Part shown: positions 45,938-58,459 of the stretch, piece after piece
How positions within the stretch are numbered: position 1 is the first letter of the stretch
Layout of the letters: each line of letters begins with the position of its first letter
From: Xylaria sp. FL1777
Lineage: Eukaryota; Ascomycota; Sordariomycetes; Xylariales; Xylariaceae
Length of the DNA stretch: 64,000 nucleotides
NCBI GenBank assembly: GCA_022578965.1
Contig: MU400558.1
Coordinates: forward strand, 124,001 to 188,000
Reading direction: 5' to 3'
Notes under the pieces: generated by a model
Seen by the model: only the letters and a program-made list of their open reading frames with translations
What the model was told of the DNA's origin: nothing
Database searches by the model: none
Made by a program: the position numbers and the translations under genes

Positions 45938-48036
45938 CGTGATTTCTAGACCGATTCGAAATAGAACACATAGTGTCCAAGGAGAGAAAGAACAGGAACA
46001 ACGACATCATATGTAAGGTGTTATGCGATTGTTGTGGCTGGATACATGCTGGATACATGTTGGTCGCCATGATACTACCCATATAGGTAGGCGACCGACT
46101 TGTTGTATCCACCCATGTAAGTACCATGTCGTCTCCTGAACTAGCCTACAGGTACCTAGTATACCTAAGATGGCACCATTTTACGACATATTACACTCTG
46201 TCTAAAGCTTTGGAGCTTTGCTATGCATATCGTTCTTAGTTTACAGGTATATGTTTCTACAGCAAGAGCATAGGTAGCTGAGTTGAAGTAGCCATAGCAA
46301 TTCTACTCAACATTGTCGTATCTCTTGAACCTACCTAGTCATTGCAAGGGTAAGTCTAGTATCCATGCTCGATAACGTATTTAAGATGGGTCTCTTGGTA
46401 TGCCTTACAATTTTTTCCTGGTCTCATGCTAACTACCTAGGTTTATGAATGTAGTGTAGAAACTTCTGATTGGAATAGAAGACATAGTATGTTGTTTCTA
46501 CTGAGAATTTACTTTCGGAAGAGGCTGATACTACCTGTCCATCACCGCTTCGCAGGCAGCCGACCTGGGGGGATTGGGGTTCAACGCGCCCACGCCGCAG
46601 ATCCATGCGTCTGCATGTTCGGATCACTCATGACGGAGCGCGCGGCTAGAGGAAAGCCACGAATCCGCCTCGTCCACAAGAAACAGAGCTGCAAAACTCT
46701 GAACAACGCTAGGTGTTGTGATGAGCGTCTTTTTGATGTGTATGTGAGAGAGTGAGTGAGAGGGAGCTTCTCTTTTCCAAAATGGATATCTCTGTGTAGA
46801 TGTATAACATCTTGAATATCGATTGCACAAAGCTAGGTTTAAAAAACGGTATTATACCTTGACCATGCCGTTGTCAGAGAGGGCTCGTGGATAGAACCGC
46901 CACATTTCTTTTTTTCATGTAGATATATATAGCCTTGTGCTCTGTGAGGGAGTTATTCCGGAGTTTTCTGTCCGAGTGCATCAGGAAGATTGGTTGGGCT
47001 TCGTGATGTCTCACTTCTAAGGATGACAATCTCAGGGGCTGCCGACCCAAACTCTCAAAATCATACTAGCCAATACGCATTTGACCGGGAACCCGGGCCA
47101 CACAGCGGGCAGCCTTATTGAGGATTATGTAGTTATATAGATATGCGTGGTTCGGTTTGTTGGCTGGACTAGGGTCCTGGTAGGTCTCGGTATACGATTA
47201 TACTTGATCTTCCGCGATACTGATCATCTCGGTTACATTTGAGCTGTGGATACTGAATACTATGTGGATTAGCATACAAGAGGTTTACCTAGTGAGCTTC
47301 ATCGTACACATTCCCATGATTGTACACATGTGGGAGTACGCAACAAGCAAGTGTCTCGCAGAGCAGCTAAGTTCAACGAGTAACCATAATAACCAAGACG
47401 CTTGGACCACGCAGCAGTTATCTAGGATATGGTATAGGTACTTAGGACGGGCGTCCCGGCCAGGGCACTATACCTACTTCATAGTAAGGCTATGCTGCTA
47501 AATTTCGATTTCGAGAGGCTGCTGGGAATTGCTCTTTGATATCAGTAGGTATTTGCTGCCGTATGCTGGGGCCAAGAACCTGGAGAAGAGCAACAGGGGA
47601 TTAGGTCCAGGTTTGTTGATTGGTCTGTTGGTTTACTCAGTTGGATCGTGGTTACATTGTAGCAAATCGTGCTTACCAACTATCTTTTCGTGGAGCATGA
47701 ACTCAATATAAACATTTAATGTTCAGCCAATCTGGGTTGACCCAGGCGACCCGTTCCTCTCCCAGGAGTTTTTCCGTCGAATTTTTACCGATGTAAGTAC
47801 TTACCCACGCTTTATTTATAGTTATTAATTGTTGGTTTTACTACTGTAGTGCTCTAATCGTCTAGCTACCTACTTCTCGACCTAATAGCGAGAAGGATGT
47901 CTGTAGAGTGCCTCGACAAGGACATTACCTGGTATAGACATACCGTATGATATCTAACATTGTGCCTAAATTCTTTCACAAATCAATTCCCACGTTGGCT
48001 GAACCTATTTCAGCCATATACATCCAATACCTTTCT
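45938..48036. other. 2.1-kb intergenic region
   Basis: This lies between the 5' end of the HET gene and the 3' end of the Smr-domain gene. Only short frames occur on both strands, none recognisable. TACCTAGGT lies at 46434-46442 and related motifs near 46150. No repeats were noticed. Confidence 0.5.
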
Positions 48037-49186
48037 CTACATGACGGTACAGCAATATTTTTTGAAGAGCTTTGTGAGTAATCTCTCGATTTCATCATCC
48101 TGCTCCTCTTGCTGGTTCTGTCCACCATAGTGCTGTCCCTGCTGGGCGGCATAGTGCTGCTGCTGATCACCGTAATGCTGCTGCTGCTGCTGCTGGTGAG
48201 CTTGGTGCTGGCCGTGGGGCTGGCCGTGGGGCTGGTCGTGGTGCGGCGACGCCGGTATGTGTGTGACCTCCTCGCCCTGTAGGTTCACATAGATTCGTCC
48301 TTCGTTCTCCTCCGTCGCGTACTGTAGCCCGAGGTTTTGGCAGAGTTCCTCGATGGCTGGTTTGATTTTCTGTACGTGATCGACGCTGTGGTTACCCTTT
48401 CCAACAATCCTGCGGTTACCAATATAGTGTATTAGCTTGATGTGTCATACATCCACGTCTCCTCCTTGGGCAAGAAGCTAAAGGGTTCTTACACATGGAG
48501 ATGGGTTTTGCCCTTTTGCTGGTCCTCGCGAACCCGCTTCTCGACCCGTTTCACAGCATCTGCAACATATAGGCCGTGTAGGTCGATAGTATCGGGAGGG
48601 GGCCTGACTTCTGGATTATTTTGTTCGAATATGATATCGCTCGCTTTCGAGAATAATATGTCTGCCTCGGCGGCATGCCGCTTTCCCTCGTTGCTCAGAT
48701 GCTTAGCCGTAGCGCCATCACCTCGCTCATACGCTTCGTGTGCCTGTTCTAGGTATAAAGGGGCTTCATTAACGGGGTTCGTATGAGGATCTGCAAACTT
48801 CAAAAACGTCCTTGGGGTCGACGACAACGTGAAAGGTAGCCTCAGTCGTAGGGAAGTGGAGTAGTGTGGACGGGAGACGTACACGTCGCATGCAACTTTT
48901 TTGCTTGTCGACTTCCGCCCATGCGCTTTCGCGGGTGTCTTTGGCCTCGTTTACTCGGTCTGGGTGAACATCGTTGCTGCTGAAGACTACGGTATATCAA
49001 ACAAATGTAAGCATCTAGCTTCCGAAGCTATTTCGTATACAAGTTGGGACAATTGGTTCATATGTCCCAGTACGTAGATAATTTAGGTTAAAAATTAGGA
49101 CAACAAGAAATGTCGTTTGCCATACCTTGCCCACCTAGCCTGTCGTAGCCTCTTTCGTAACGGTCAAGCTCGATCCCAGCAGACAT
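48037..49186 (-). CDS. DUF1771-Smr domain protein with C-terminal CaaX-like motif
   Basis: Model: exons 49186-49126, 48986-48883, 48797-48493 and 48409-48037, 280 residues. The start MSAGIELDRYERG is the first ATG of exon 1. A DUF1771-type helical segment (about residues 68-115, AYERGDGATAKHLSNEGKRH) precedes an Smr domain (about 125-205) with IDLHGL at 126-131 and HLHVIVGKGNHS at 154-165. Smr domains act on nucleic acids, with known members cleaving mRNA in no-go decay (Cue2, NONU-1) or binding DNA mismatches. A Gln/His-rich linker follows (polyQ near 48178-48195). The protein ends KKYCCTVM, which fits a CaaX prenylation box. The intron 2 boundaries are the weakest: an alternative pair (donor after 48885, acceptor after 48793) changes a few residues. 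Confidence 0.83.
48166..48205. repeat. CAG/CTG-rich coding repeat (polyQ) in the Smr gene
   Basis: A run of CTGCTGCTGCTGCTG-type triplets on the plus strand encodes Gln-rich sequence on the minus strand, flanked by repeated GQPHGQPHG and HYGG/HYAA units. Length may vary between strains. Confidence 0.75.
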
Positions 49187-52100
49187 TGCGCAATTGTGGA
49201 CTGTTGAGAGCGACGGCTGGAAATTTAAAGCTGGGGATCGGGTGACAGGACGCTGATTGTGGAGGAGCTAATGATTGCTCAATAGGTAGGTAGGTAGATG
49301 AACTCAGATGAATTGTCTCTGCTGTTTTGCGCGTAAAGCTCGATTCAGCGCACCAATCTAGCAAATCGTGGAGAGATCTGCCGCTAGACCAGCCCGGACT
49401 AGCCTGACACTCGATCCAGTTGACTGACTAACACGTACCAGCAACCTATCTGTAGGGGTTACGATATACACTCTGGCACGCTGGCCTGGTCTGGCTGGGG
49501 CAGGACTTATTCTGAATTTGTCTTGGGCTGACGCCCACAAACGGCGTGTAGCGCAGTGTAATTAGACGACCCATCACTGCACCTTGAGACCTGTCATGCC
49601 GGCTATGGCACAGAGCCCAATGCAGGGAAATGCGGGCTGTTTAGGTCCTATGAGTCTAGATTGAGTAGTGTCAGACATGTATGTACGCTTCGGGAATTGT
49701 ATTGTCTTGCAGATGCGCTGGAACGGTAACAATTGGAACTATTACATCGTTCGGATCCTTCGTCTACTTATATAAGACTTCAAGTATCTGAAAAGAACAT
49801 CAAGAAACTAATTTCGATTGGAATATCAATGGTAATAATGATGTAGACTACCGGTACACCAAAAAGAGGAGCCCAAGGTCTAACTACGAGTAAGGTAGGT
49901 ATTTTGAAACTTTAAACCAGCATACTCTTCCCCAAAATACTAATAGAATATCCCAAAGTTAGCATGGACTTGCTAGCCATAACTGCCGACGTACATACCT
50001 ACAGTAAACTGCACTGTCAACTAATAAATGTACCGGTAGTTTGATCAGAGGAGCTAGACGTAGCTAAGGAATAGTTGACGATACTATAGAGTGTTTGATT
50101 GCCATAGTATAGTCTAGAATAGATCTAGAACAACAGTATAGGCCTCGTGGTAAAGATGGGGAAAATATTACCAGGACTACTACGCCTCGTGAATGGTTGC
50201 CCACGCCCACTGCTAATTTTGTCGTATGTATAATTACTTATCTAGGTAGACATCTATCACACCCGTAATGCAAAGTCTTCTAGTGCTAAACAATAGAATA
50301 GCCTGGATTCACTACGTGTCTATCACCTAGATACGCAGTGTCTAAACCACTTTGCCATACGAACTACGTCGAGTTTCGTCTTTTATAATCCTCCTACCCC
50401 TGGTATCGCAAAGCGGACCGGGGTAGTATTCGTCTCAAATCTATTGAATCGCGGTGTGCGAACCATGTTTCGTGGTGGGGAGTTTTGTAATTCAGTCCCG
50501 TCGCAGATCAGTTGTACCAAATTATTAGACTGGCTGGATTACCCCCCCGATGATTTGCTTCGAAGGATCGGTTCTGCGCGGTGCTTTGGCGTATGCTCGA
50601 TCACTACTATAGTACTTTAGTAGTTGAAGAAAGAGTTTGCTTTAAGCGACTAAGACGAAGACGTATGAGCCCTTGGCTTATCTGATTCCATCTTCGATGA
50701 GTTTAGTCTAATCTACGTGTCTACCAGGTACTTGGATTTAAGCCGGGATTATTTAGTCTTGCCTGGTGGTAATCCCCTACACTTTGCGTATGCGTATATA
50801 GTGATAGTATAATATAGTTAAAGAAATAAAGTTATAACGCATTGAAGAAAAGTTACCCGGGTTAGCCTTGAAGATGTTTCAAATTTACTAGGATCTTGAT
50901 CTTGGCGATATCTATCTCATCGTTCCATCGATTCACCTCATGAACGGATTAGGCATGCTTCCGCGCCATGTTTGAAGGTTCGAGAGTCTGAGTGAGTACC
51001 CGACCTACCCCGCCAAAGCCTTGACATGTAGGTATGTTTTCTTTCTCCCCCTACGATCCGAGCGCACCCTTCTAGCGGCCACATGGAACCTTTTCAGCTG
51101 CATCTGCCGAAACCCGGAAAAACTGTCAGCCGTCACACCACGTTGTAGACTCGAGGTTCTCGGCTACGAGATATAAAAAAAGTTCGACATGATTGTAGGT
51201 TAACGGTGGCCCGTGGGTAGGGTGTATACACCTTAGTTAACGAGTGGTCGTCGTCTCGTCCGGAGTCCAGAGTTGCTTATCCAGTGTCTTAGATGGTATG
51301 TGGCAATTCGGCACGGCCGGGCTCCGGTTTTGTCGACCGGGAAAGGCGATTGGGCAGGCAACTCTCAGCAGAAAGAGTGCAACCCATTTGTTGAACCACA
51401 CACATCTGCTGCCTCGTGGAAAAGGCTGCCGTTTTTAAACTACCTGCCTGCTATGTAACCTACTTACCTATGTCTCGAGGCAGTTAGCCTACTCGCACCA
51501 CCCATCCCCCGAAGTTGGCAGGCAGGAGATATAAATAAATATGACGCCGCTGACACCGTCAGACAGGTGAGGAGCCCGCGTCTGTGATAGGCTACCATGT
51601 CGGCAACTCTGGAGTATTACCGACTTATTAGGTCCCGTGTTGAGGCTTTTGTCAGATCAACTTCCTTGTCGGGTGGCGTCGCCATGTCGCTGCAGGTTGG
51701 TTGAATGCATTGCATAACTAGCTTCTCGGAAACTGGAAAAACAACCCTATCGCTGATTGTGGAATCATCTCTGTGCTTTTTATACCTGATAGCGGTGGAT
51801 AGCGGTGGTCTAAGCCCGGCATAAACCGTTGTTTGCCTTCATAGGGAACCAAAACGGGTAATCGTTTGATGGTGCCAGCAGGTAGATCGGCAGTTCAGCC
51901 CATACTGTAAGATTGTAAGCATGCCTGCATCACATCCATCCAATACCTTACACTACAGCGGTCCCGACAGGCACCGTACGTCGTAGAGGGCGCGATGCTG
52001 CGGCTTGGTGGCGTAAGTATAAACAACATGGCTGAGAAAAAGAACAGGGCAGATACGCGGAAGTCGTCACCCATTTCCAAGTAGCGGTCACTGCAAACAT

Positions 52101-53964
52101 CTCCCTTGATATGATCGTAGGGAGGGAGGTTGGGGGAATGATTGCACATGTGGTTTATATAGGCGAACTGCAAAATGGCCGAATACTGTATCGCCCTTCA
52201 TGATGATGATGAGACCTGAATAACTGTAGGATCAGAATACCGTACCGTTCTTAGGCCTCTGGGATGTCCATCCTCGCCGGCAGTCAGCATGGCAACCAAG
52301 CACTGGTCTCGCGGGGTCGACAATAAGCCTAGATAGACTAAGGGATATTCTTGTCAGGTCTGTCAGATCTGGGTCCCAGGTTGATTGTCTGTCGCTTTTC
52401 CCATGTTACGAGCCGAATGCCAACTGCAAACAAACCCATTGATGCCTGTCTATACATGCGACGTGTCGAAGTATCAATATATCGGTCCAAGGCGCTGCGA
52501 TCTCCTATCTCTGCAACCTAGCTTGATCTCTACCTCGGTCTGGATAAGAACGAGCCCATGAGACGGGAGGTGGGGACAATTGATATTTATATCATAGATG
52601 GGGTGTGTCGCTGTGTTATTGAGTCCTGAGGTTTAATATCAGGTGTATCGCTACCAGGTATACGCAGTGCATGTATAGTAGACTAGGTAGATAAATCGTG
52701 CCACGATACCGTGCTTAAGTCCCGGTCTGAGACGAAGCTCGCCTCACCAATGTTGCCCGACCTTTATAGCGTCTGTCTAGGGTCTACGCATACAATACTG
52801 CGTATGCTGTAGCGTATCTGCATGCACAATACTTAAGTAATTCCTTACACTACACTGCCCACCTACTGCCTACCTACATAGGTAATCATGCAGTTTTGCC
52901 CGTACTGTAGTTGTCTAGGTAGGCGATTGACCCCACTGTCTGCATGGCCTTGTCCCTTTTCTGGAGTTCTTCTGGAGATGCTCATCTACCAACTGCACCA
53001 CCATTCATTTAGCTAACTTGTTATAGGTTTAGTGCCCGCACCCTTCCTTGCAGTTTGCAGCAACACTTGCGACATGGCACTTGACTGTTTCGGGGTAACA
53101 GTCTCGCCATGCCCCTGAAAACACCGTTCCAGCCATCTGATCTACACGTACCTACTTATAACAATCAATCAGCCCACGCTATGTAATTACTTAAGCTTGA
53201 TAGGTATCGTGCAGACTGCCGTAATGATTCATGAGTCTCCCTTGTGTCCTATAAAAATAGTATCATATTTATCCTATGCATACCGGGTTGCAGACATCAC
53301 AATGTTTGTAAGAACGACAAGAGTAACTATGTATGTATACTTATACTGTAGGTACAGTACCTACTCAGGTAGGGTAAGGGTACCTAGCATGCAAAGCGAA
53401 AGCATTGGACTTGTCCCATAGCGCATTAGCATTACACTAATGTAGCACATAGACGACTCCCCACCTGGGTATAGTCTAATTGCCTACTTGGTGTATGCGT
53501 ATGCTGTGAGTGATAAAACTCCCCATAATGGATTAGGGAGTTGAGCTGAAGCATCAGGGATGCCTCGTTAATTCAGTTCCTGCCTATACATAGTACGCTA
53601 TGGTTAGCGTACAGTAGTGTGCAGTCCTTTAAAAGTCTGAGTCCCTGGCACTGGTGACTGGTTGGTCGCTTCTAGTGGCTAGCCAACTAGCCTGGCAGCT
53701 CCACCCACGCCTACCTAGCGCAGTGTAGGTACATTATATACCAAGCACGACAAGGCCTTTTCCTTGTACACCACCCTGCACTGTCTGCCCAATCCATCTC
53801 CGCCCCCGGTCGCAATCTCGCTCAACCGCCCTTTTTTCCTTTTTCCTTCCTCGCCGTCCATTCTCATCATCAACTTCGTCGCTCTCTCCTTCTGGTGGCC
53901 CATCATCAGCCTATCGCTTTGTTTTCCCAACACTTATCATCCATCTAACGGAGCCGCTGCTTTG

Positions 53965-54397
53965 GTAAGTCGCCATCGGACTCTTTGCTGCAAAGAACCT
54001 TGACATTTCCTGCCATCATCGCACACACATAGACAAACACAGACACAGACACAGACACACATACACTCAACAGCGCGTAACCACTCGAGGTCGTCTTCTC
54101 TGCAACAGTGGTCAAGAACAACTTGTTCCTCCATTTCAACATCGAGTGTGCGTGTCGCGACTCTTCGATGCTCTGTCGCTACTTTGCCTAGGATTGCTTT
54201 ATCATATCCGGCATTGTGGCTACGTGCATGGACATTGCTTTGTGTGTATAAACCTGGCCACGTCTCAAAGAAACAGACCTCGAACGTGTTGCAAGACATC
54301 GTGCCAGCGCAATCCGCACATCCCAATCCCATCACCCAGCACAGCCCATTTTCGTTCCCTTTCTGCCTCTTCATCAACTAACCATTCCATTTTGTAG
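53965..54397 (+). promoter_or_regulatory. Possible 5' UTR intron of the G-alpha gene
   Basis: A consensus donor (GGTAAGTCG) at 53965, a CAACTAACC branch-like site near 54375-54383 and a TTTTGTAG acceptor ending at 54397 would define a 433-base intron in the leader. It includes CA-rich and ACAGAC-repeat sequence (54026-54065). If not spliced, several upstream ATGs would precede the main start. Confidence 0.4.
54026..54066. repeat. CACAGA/CACACA microsatellite in the G-alpha leader
   Basis: Tandem ACACAGAC and CACACA units lie within the proposed leader intron. Confidence 0.7.
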
Positions 54398-54502
54398 CAC
54401 ACGACAACGGCTTCCCTCGACTTACTACCACTGATCGCTGTGCTCCCGATTGAGATACGTTACAAATCAATACCTTGCTAGGGTCCATTCACACTCGTCA
54501 AG

Positions 54503-55858
54503 ATGGGTTGTGGAATGAGTACGGAGGAGAAGGAGGGCAAGGCCCGTAATGAGGAGATCGAGAATCAATTGAAGCGGGACAAGATGATGCAACGCAACGA
54601 GATCAAGATGCTTCTTCTGGGTGAGTAGGCTGCAATTCGTGATTACGGTTTGTGTCTTGTCATTAATGTTTGGTTAAAATAGGTGCTGGTGAATCCGGAA
54701 AGTCGACAATATTGAAGCAGATGAAGCTGATCCACGAGGGTGGATATTCGCGCGACGAGCGGGAATCCTTCAAGGAGATCATCTTCAGCAATACGGTACA
54801 GTCGATGCGCGTCATTTTGGAGGCTATGGAGTCCCTTGAACTACCACTAGAGGATCAACGCATGGAGTATCACGTTCAAACCATCTTTATGCAACCCGCA
54901 CAGATTGAAGGTGATGTCTTACCTCCTGAAGTTGGCAATGCTATTGAAGCATTGTGGAAGGATCGTGGCGTCCAGGAGTGCTTCAAGCGATCCCGCGAGT
55001 ATCAACTGAATGATTCAGCGAGATAGTGAGTAGTCAGCATTCCTTGCAAGCGATATGTTGTATGATTAACATGCATTTAAAGCTATTTCGACAACATCGT
55101 GCGTATCGCTACGCCCGATTATATGCCTAACGATCAAGACGTCCTACGCTCACGAGTCAAAACAACCGGTATCACAGAAACGACCTTTATCATTGGTGAT
55201 CTAACCTACCGGATGTTCGATGTTGGTGGCCAGCGATCAGAACGAAAGAAATGGATTCACTGCTTTGAGAATGTCACTACCATTCTCTTCCTGGTCGCCA
55301 TATCCGAGTACGATCAATTGCTCTTCGAAGACGAGACCGTCAATCGTATGCAAGAGGCTCTGACTCTCTTCGACTCCATCTGCAACTCGAGGTGGTTTAT
55401 TAAGACGTCCATTATCTTGTTCTTGAACAAGATCGATCGATTCAAGGAGAAGCTTCCTGTTAGCCCTATGAAGAACTACTTCCCCGACTACGAAGGTGGC
55501 GAGGATTATGCTGCCGCTTGCGACTATATCCTCAATCGCTTCGTCAGCTTAAATCAGCACGAGACAAAGCAAATCTACACAGTACGCATCCTTCGATTTT
55601 CTATTTGCTCCTTTTGGGTAGTTTTTAGGCGCGCTGATTCTTGACCCTCTCAAAATCGAATAATAACTTGTGTGCATTGTAATTGTTAACTTTTCTTTCA
55701 AACAGCACTTCACTTGCGCGACTGATACAACGCAAATTCGTTTCGTCATGGCTGCTGTTAATGGTAAGAGCAACCTTATATAACTTTAGGAAATCGATAC
55801 TAACAAAATCATAGACATCATTATCCAAGAAAACCTTCGATTGTGCGGTCTCATCTGA
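54503..55858 (+). CDS. Heterotrimeric G-protein alpha subunit, fungal group I
   Basis: Model: exons 54503-54620, 54683-55025, 55083-55581, 55706-55763 and 55815-55858, 353 residues, the standard length. MGCGMS gives N-myristoylation at Gly2 and palmitoylation at Cys3. The GTPase boxes are present: P-loop GAGESGKS (40-47), switch [10 protein letters not shown], switch [24 protein letters not shown] and FTCATDTT. It ends LCGLI, with the Cys four from the end seen in Gi-like subunits. Together these place it in the FadA/GNA-1/CPG-1 group. Such subunits sit at the plasma membrane under receptor control and govern cAMP level, growth versus sporulation, mating and virulence. Four introns split the gene, and all junctions restore conserved sequence. 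Confidence 0.97.
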
Positions 55859-56904
55859 TCGGTTGATCGTGTTTCGGCAAATGTCGAGGACACAACCCAC
55901 AAAGTGTTTACCAGCGATTAAACTACCGCTGCCAGTAATGTTTTAGATCTGGCTAACGACTCACACACCTATATCCTTTCAATCAGCCGGAAAGCCGATC
56001 TCTATGTGTTTCGTTTTGCGCCGAATTGTCCGGACATATCCATCCCTTTTCCTCCATGTTTTATCAAAGACCGTCTTTGGCTTCGCAGGAAGCTCCTGGA
56101 CAGCGCTAAACCCACATGAGATCAGAGACACGCCGTGAAGTGGGGGGAGCATTGCATCTGATGGCTGTGGTGGACCATATATCTTGTTTAATTACGAATC
56201 GGCGGCAACGTTGACCCCTTTCTACCTTGATTTCCTTTTTCTGTTAAGGCCTCCGGAGTGCCTAAGTGAACGCATAAAATAGGGGGAGGCACCGCCATCA
56301 TATGTTGCAATATGGGGGCTTATGGCGTGAGAGTATGGATGATTGCAACGAAGTTATACCAAAGAGCCAGCAAAGAGTTTTCGGAGTAAGTCGGAGACTC
56401 CGGAGAAAGGTTGGATTGTTGATACAAGATGAATAAACCAACCAATGTTCTATATATGCAAGAAAAAAGGAAGAGAAAAAGAGACGTTGCAAACCCGTCA
56501 TTTGTGAATTGCCAATTTGTTATAACTAGAGGCTGTCGATATCTAACCAGGACATCATGCCAACTTCTCTTCTCGCCTTGTCATTTTCAATATTGTCAGC
56601 AACTCATGCTGAAATTCCCCTGGCGTCGCGAAGGTGGGTCTGTACTCGATAAACTTGAGACATGCAACAAACACTATTTGCTTTATTTGCTCAGCTTTCG
56701 AGTATTTGTCCAGTGCTTCTATACTGATGTCCAATGAGCACTCGAAACACATGCACTGGAGTTTACTGACTCATCCTTGCGGTTAGAAAATTTGTTGGGA
56801 CATTGTTCATGACTAGCACCGAAAACCAAAAATATTAAACTATGAGGGTATATCATACATTACAAGTCGGTACGTCACACTAGCTGTTCTAGGCCCATCC
56901 ACCA
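55859..56904. other. Intergenic between convergent G-alpha and KSR1 genes
   Basis: 1.05 kb without a recognisable gene, likely 3' UTRs of both neighbours. No repeats noticed. Confidence 0.5.
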
Positions 56905-58137
56905 TCACGATTCATGAGTGTACTTCCTCCGGTAGTTAATCGGATGGCCATTCTTTTTAGCGTACTTCCTGATCTTCCCGTAGATATCCGGCAGAGCAAA
57001 GATCCAGACTACGGCAATGATCCAAGACATGAAGGTGTCGACGACCCAATTGTTGCGAGGCGACCCGCCAAGAGTGCCCCAGCGGAGCACATTCCCCAGA
57101 AAAGCAACAGTGACTGCGAAATAGCCTTTCTCAAGGCCGCTGATGGCGGCGGTGGCTACGACGTCGGGGGTCTGTATCGGATCGCTCTCCTCGATGATAC
57201 TCGTGATCTCGGGCTTTGATTGGTTCTCACGCTCCATGCCCGGGCTCGAGATGCCGCCAGGATAGACGATGTGGACCTTCACGTTCTGCGGGTATATCTC
57301 GAGTTCTTGAACCAGTGTGTCGGCTAGGCCGCGCAATGCCGCCTTCGAGGGCGTATAGGTGCCGTATCCGATGATGGGGAAGAAGGCAGCTGCAGACGAC
57401 GTGAAGATCAAGTGCTTCGGCTCGGGTAGCACAGGGGCATCCGGCGCGCACCACAGACGCAGTATGGCGTGGGCCATCTCGGCGGTCCCCCAGAAGTTGA
57501 GGTCCATATGCTGTCGTGACACCGAGAGCGGAGCCTCGGCAAAGAAGTCAGGCGTAGATTTGCCGGCGATGCACCATACGATATCAAGGGGCTTGCCGTC
57601 GTTCCATTCGATTGCTTGGGTGAGAAGGGGGCCGGCATAGTCGGGCTTGGAGACGTCTGCGGTGATGTAGTGGAATCGTTGAGTTTGCGGGTTGCGTGCG
57701 GCGGCCTAGAGCGCGAAGAGGCGTGAGTTGAGGCTGTGGTGATCGCCATGGTTGCGAGAAGTAGGCTAGATCAAGGGCACACGTACCTTCGCTTCTGCCA
57801 TTGCCTCTTCTAGCTTGCCAGCCGAGCGCGACACAAGAAGCACGCTGGCGCCTTTCTCAGCCAGCTGTCGCGAGACACTGCGGCCCATGCCCTCCGATGC
57901 ACCCGTGATGAGCACCGTCTAAAAAGCACAATTGAGGTCAGCAACGGTACAAGTCAATCATCGATCCATCCATGCGTCCATCCTGGGGTGTCGTGAAGAC
58001 CTCGACGTCTAGGTACTTACTTTGCCCTCGACGGGCATCTGGTTCTTGCTCCAAGCTGCGCCCATTGTCACGGCTAGTAAAAACACAACAAGGCCAATTG
58101 AAATAGCAATCCACACAGGCTGTGAAGAGTCGCTCAT
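56905..58137 (-). CDS. TSC10: 3-ketodihydrosphingosine reductase (Tsc10/Ksr1)
   Basis: Model: exons 58137-58021, 57918-57787 and 57705-56905, 349 residues. An N-terminal membrane segment ([14 protein letters not shown]) precedes a short-chain dehydrogenase fold: TGASEGMG (44-51) for NADPH binding, ITSSAAAF-type Ser near 186-187, and the catalytic pair Tyr200-x3-Lys204 (YTPSK). C-terminal hydrophobic segments ([15 protein letters not shown]) anchor the enzyme in the ER, and the final KYAKKNGHP region is cytosolic. It reduces 3-ketodihydrosphingosine to dihydrosphingosine, the second step of sphingolipid synthesis. Both introns (102 and 81 bases) are in phase 0, and the coding frame reads on between GK and TVL and between EAK and AAAR. 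The gene is divergent from SAS10 with only 322 bases between starts. Confidence 0.93.
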
Positions 58138-58459
58138 GAGAGGAGGAGCCCTGGCAGTAATTGGTGCGAGTCTTTTCAGGAAGGTTGTGATTCGGCCTAA
58201 TTGGAGGGCATGTCGTACAAAATAATCCTTTGATTAATATGTAAGTAGAGCTGTTGGTAAGGTACAAGGTACATGATTCCTAGATCAATGTGGGTACCTA
58301 TCTCATTTAATGAGACCCATTATAATGGAGGTGGGGGATTAGTGGGGGCGATAACGAGGAACCCGATAAGATTTCTTTCGAAAAAAGTTCATGTGCTGCA
58401 ATCACGAACCATCCCCAAAGTGTAAACTACGAATAGTTTCTCAAGCAAATTTCCACAAA
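58138..58459. other. Bidirectional promoter, TSC10 / SAS10
   Basis: 322 bases. It contains GCGATAACGAG at 58348-58358 and CCGATAAG at about 58363-58370, both PAC-like, and an upstream in-frame ATG at 58391. I start SAS10 at 58460 because MSRKRK is the typical beginning. Confidence 0.5.

Larger units (their letters stand above)
49187..54502. other. 5.3-kb gap upstream of the G-alpha gene
   Basis: No recognisable gene on either strand from 49187 to the G-alpha start. The frames present are below 100 codons and match nothing. The left part, to about 53.7 kb, is AT-rich with scattered TACCTA/TAGGTA motifs. From about 53780 the sequence turns pyrimidine-rich, then CA-rich, as in a fungal transcribed leader. 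This is probably intergenic plus long promoter and 5' UTR. A gene of many very short exons, or decayed sequence, cannot be ruled out by reading. Confidence 0.5.
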
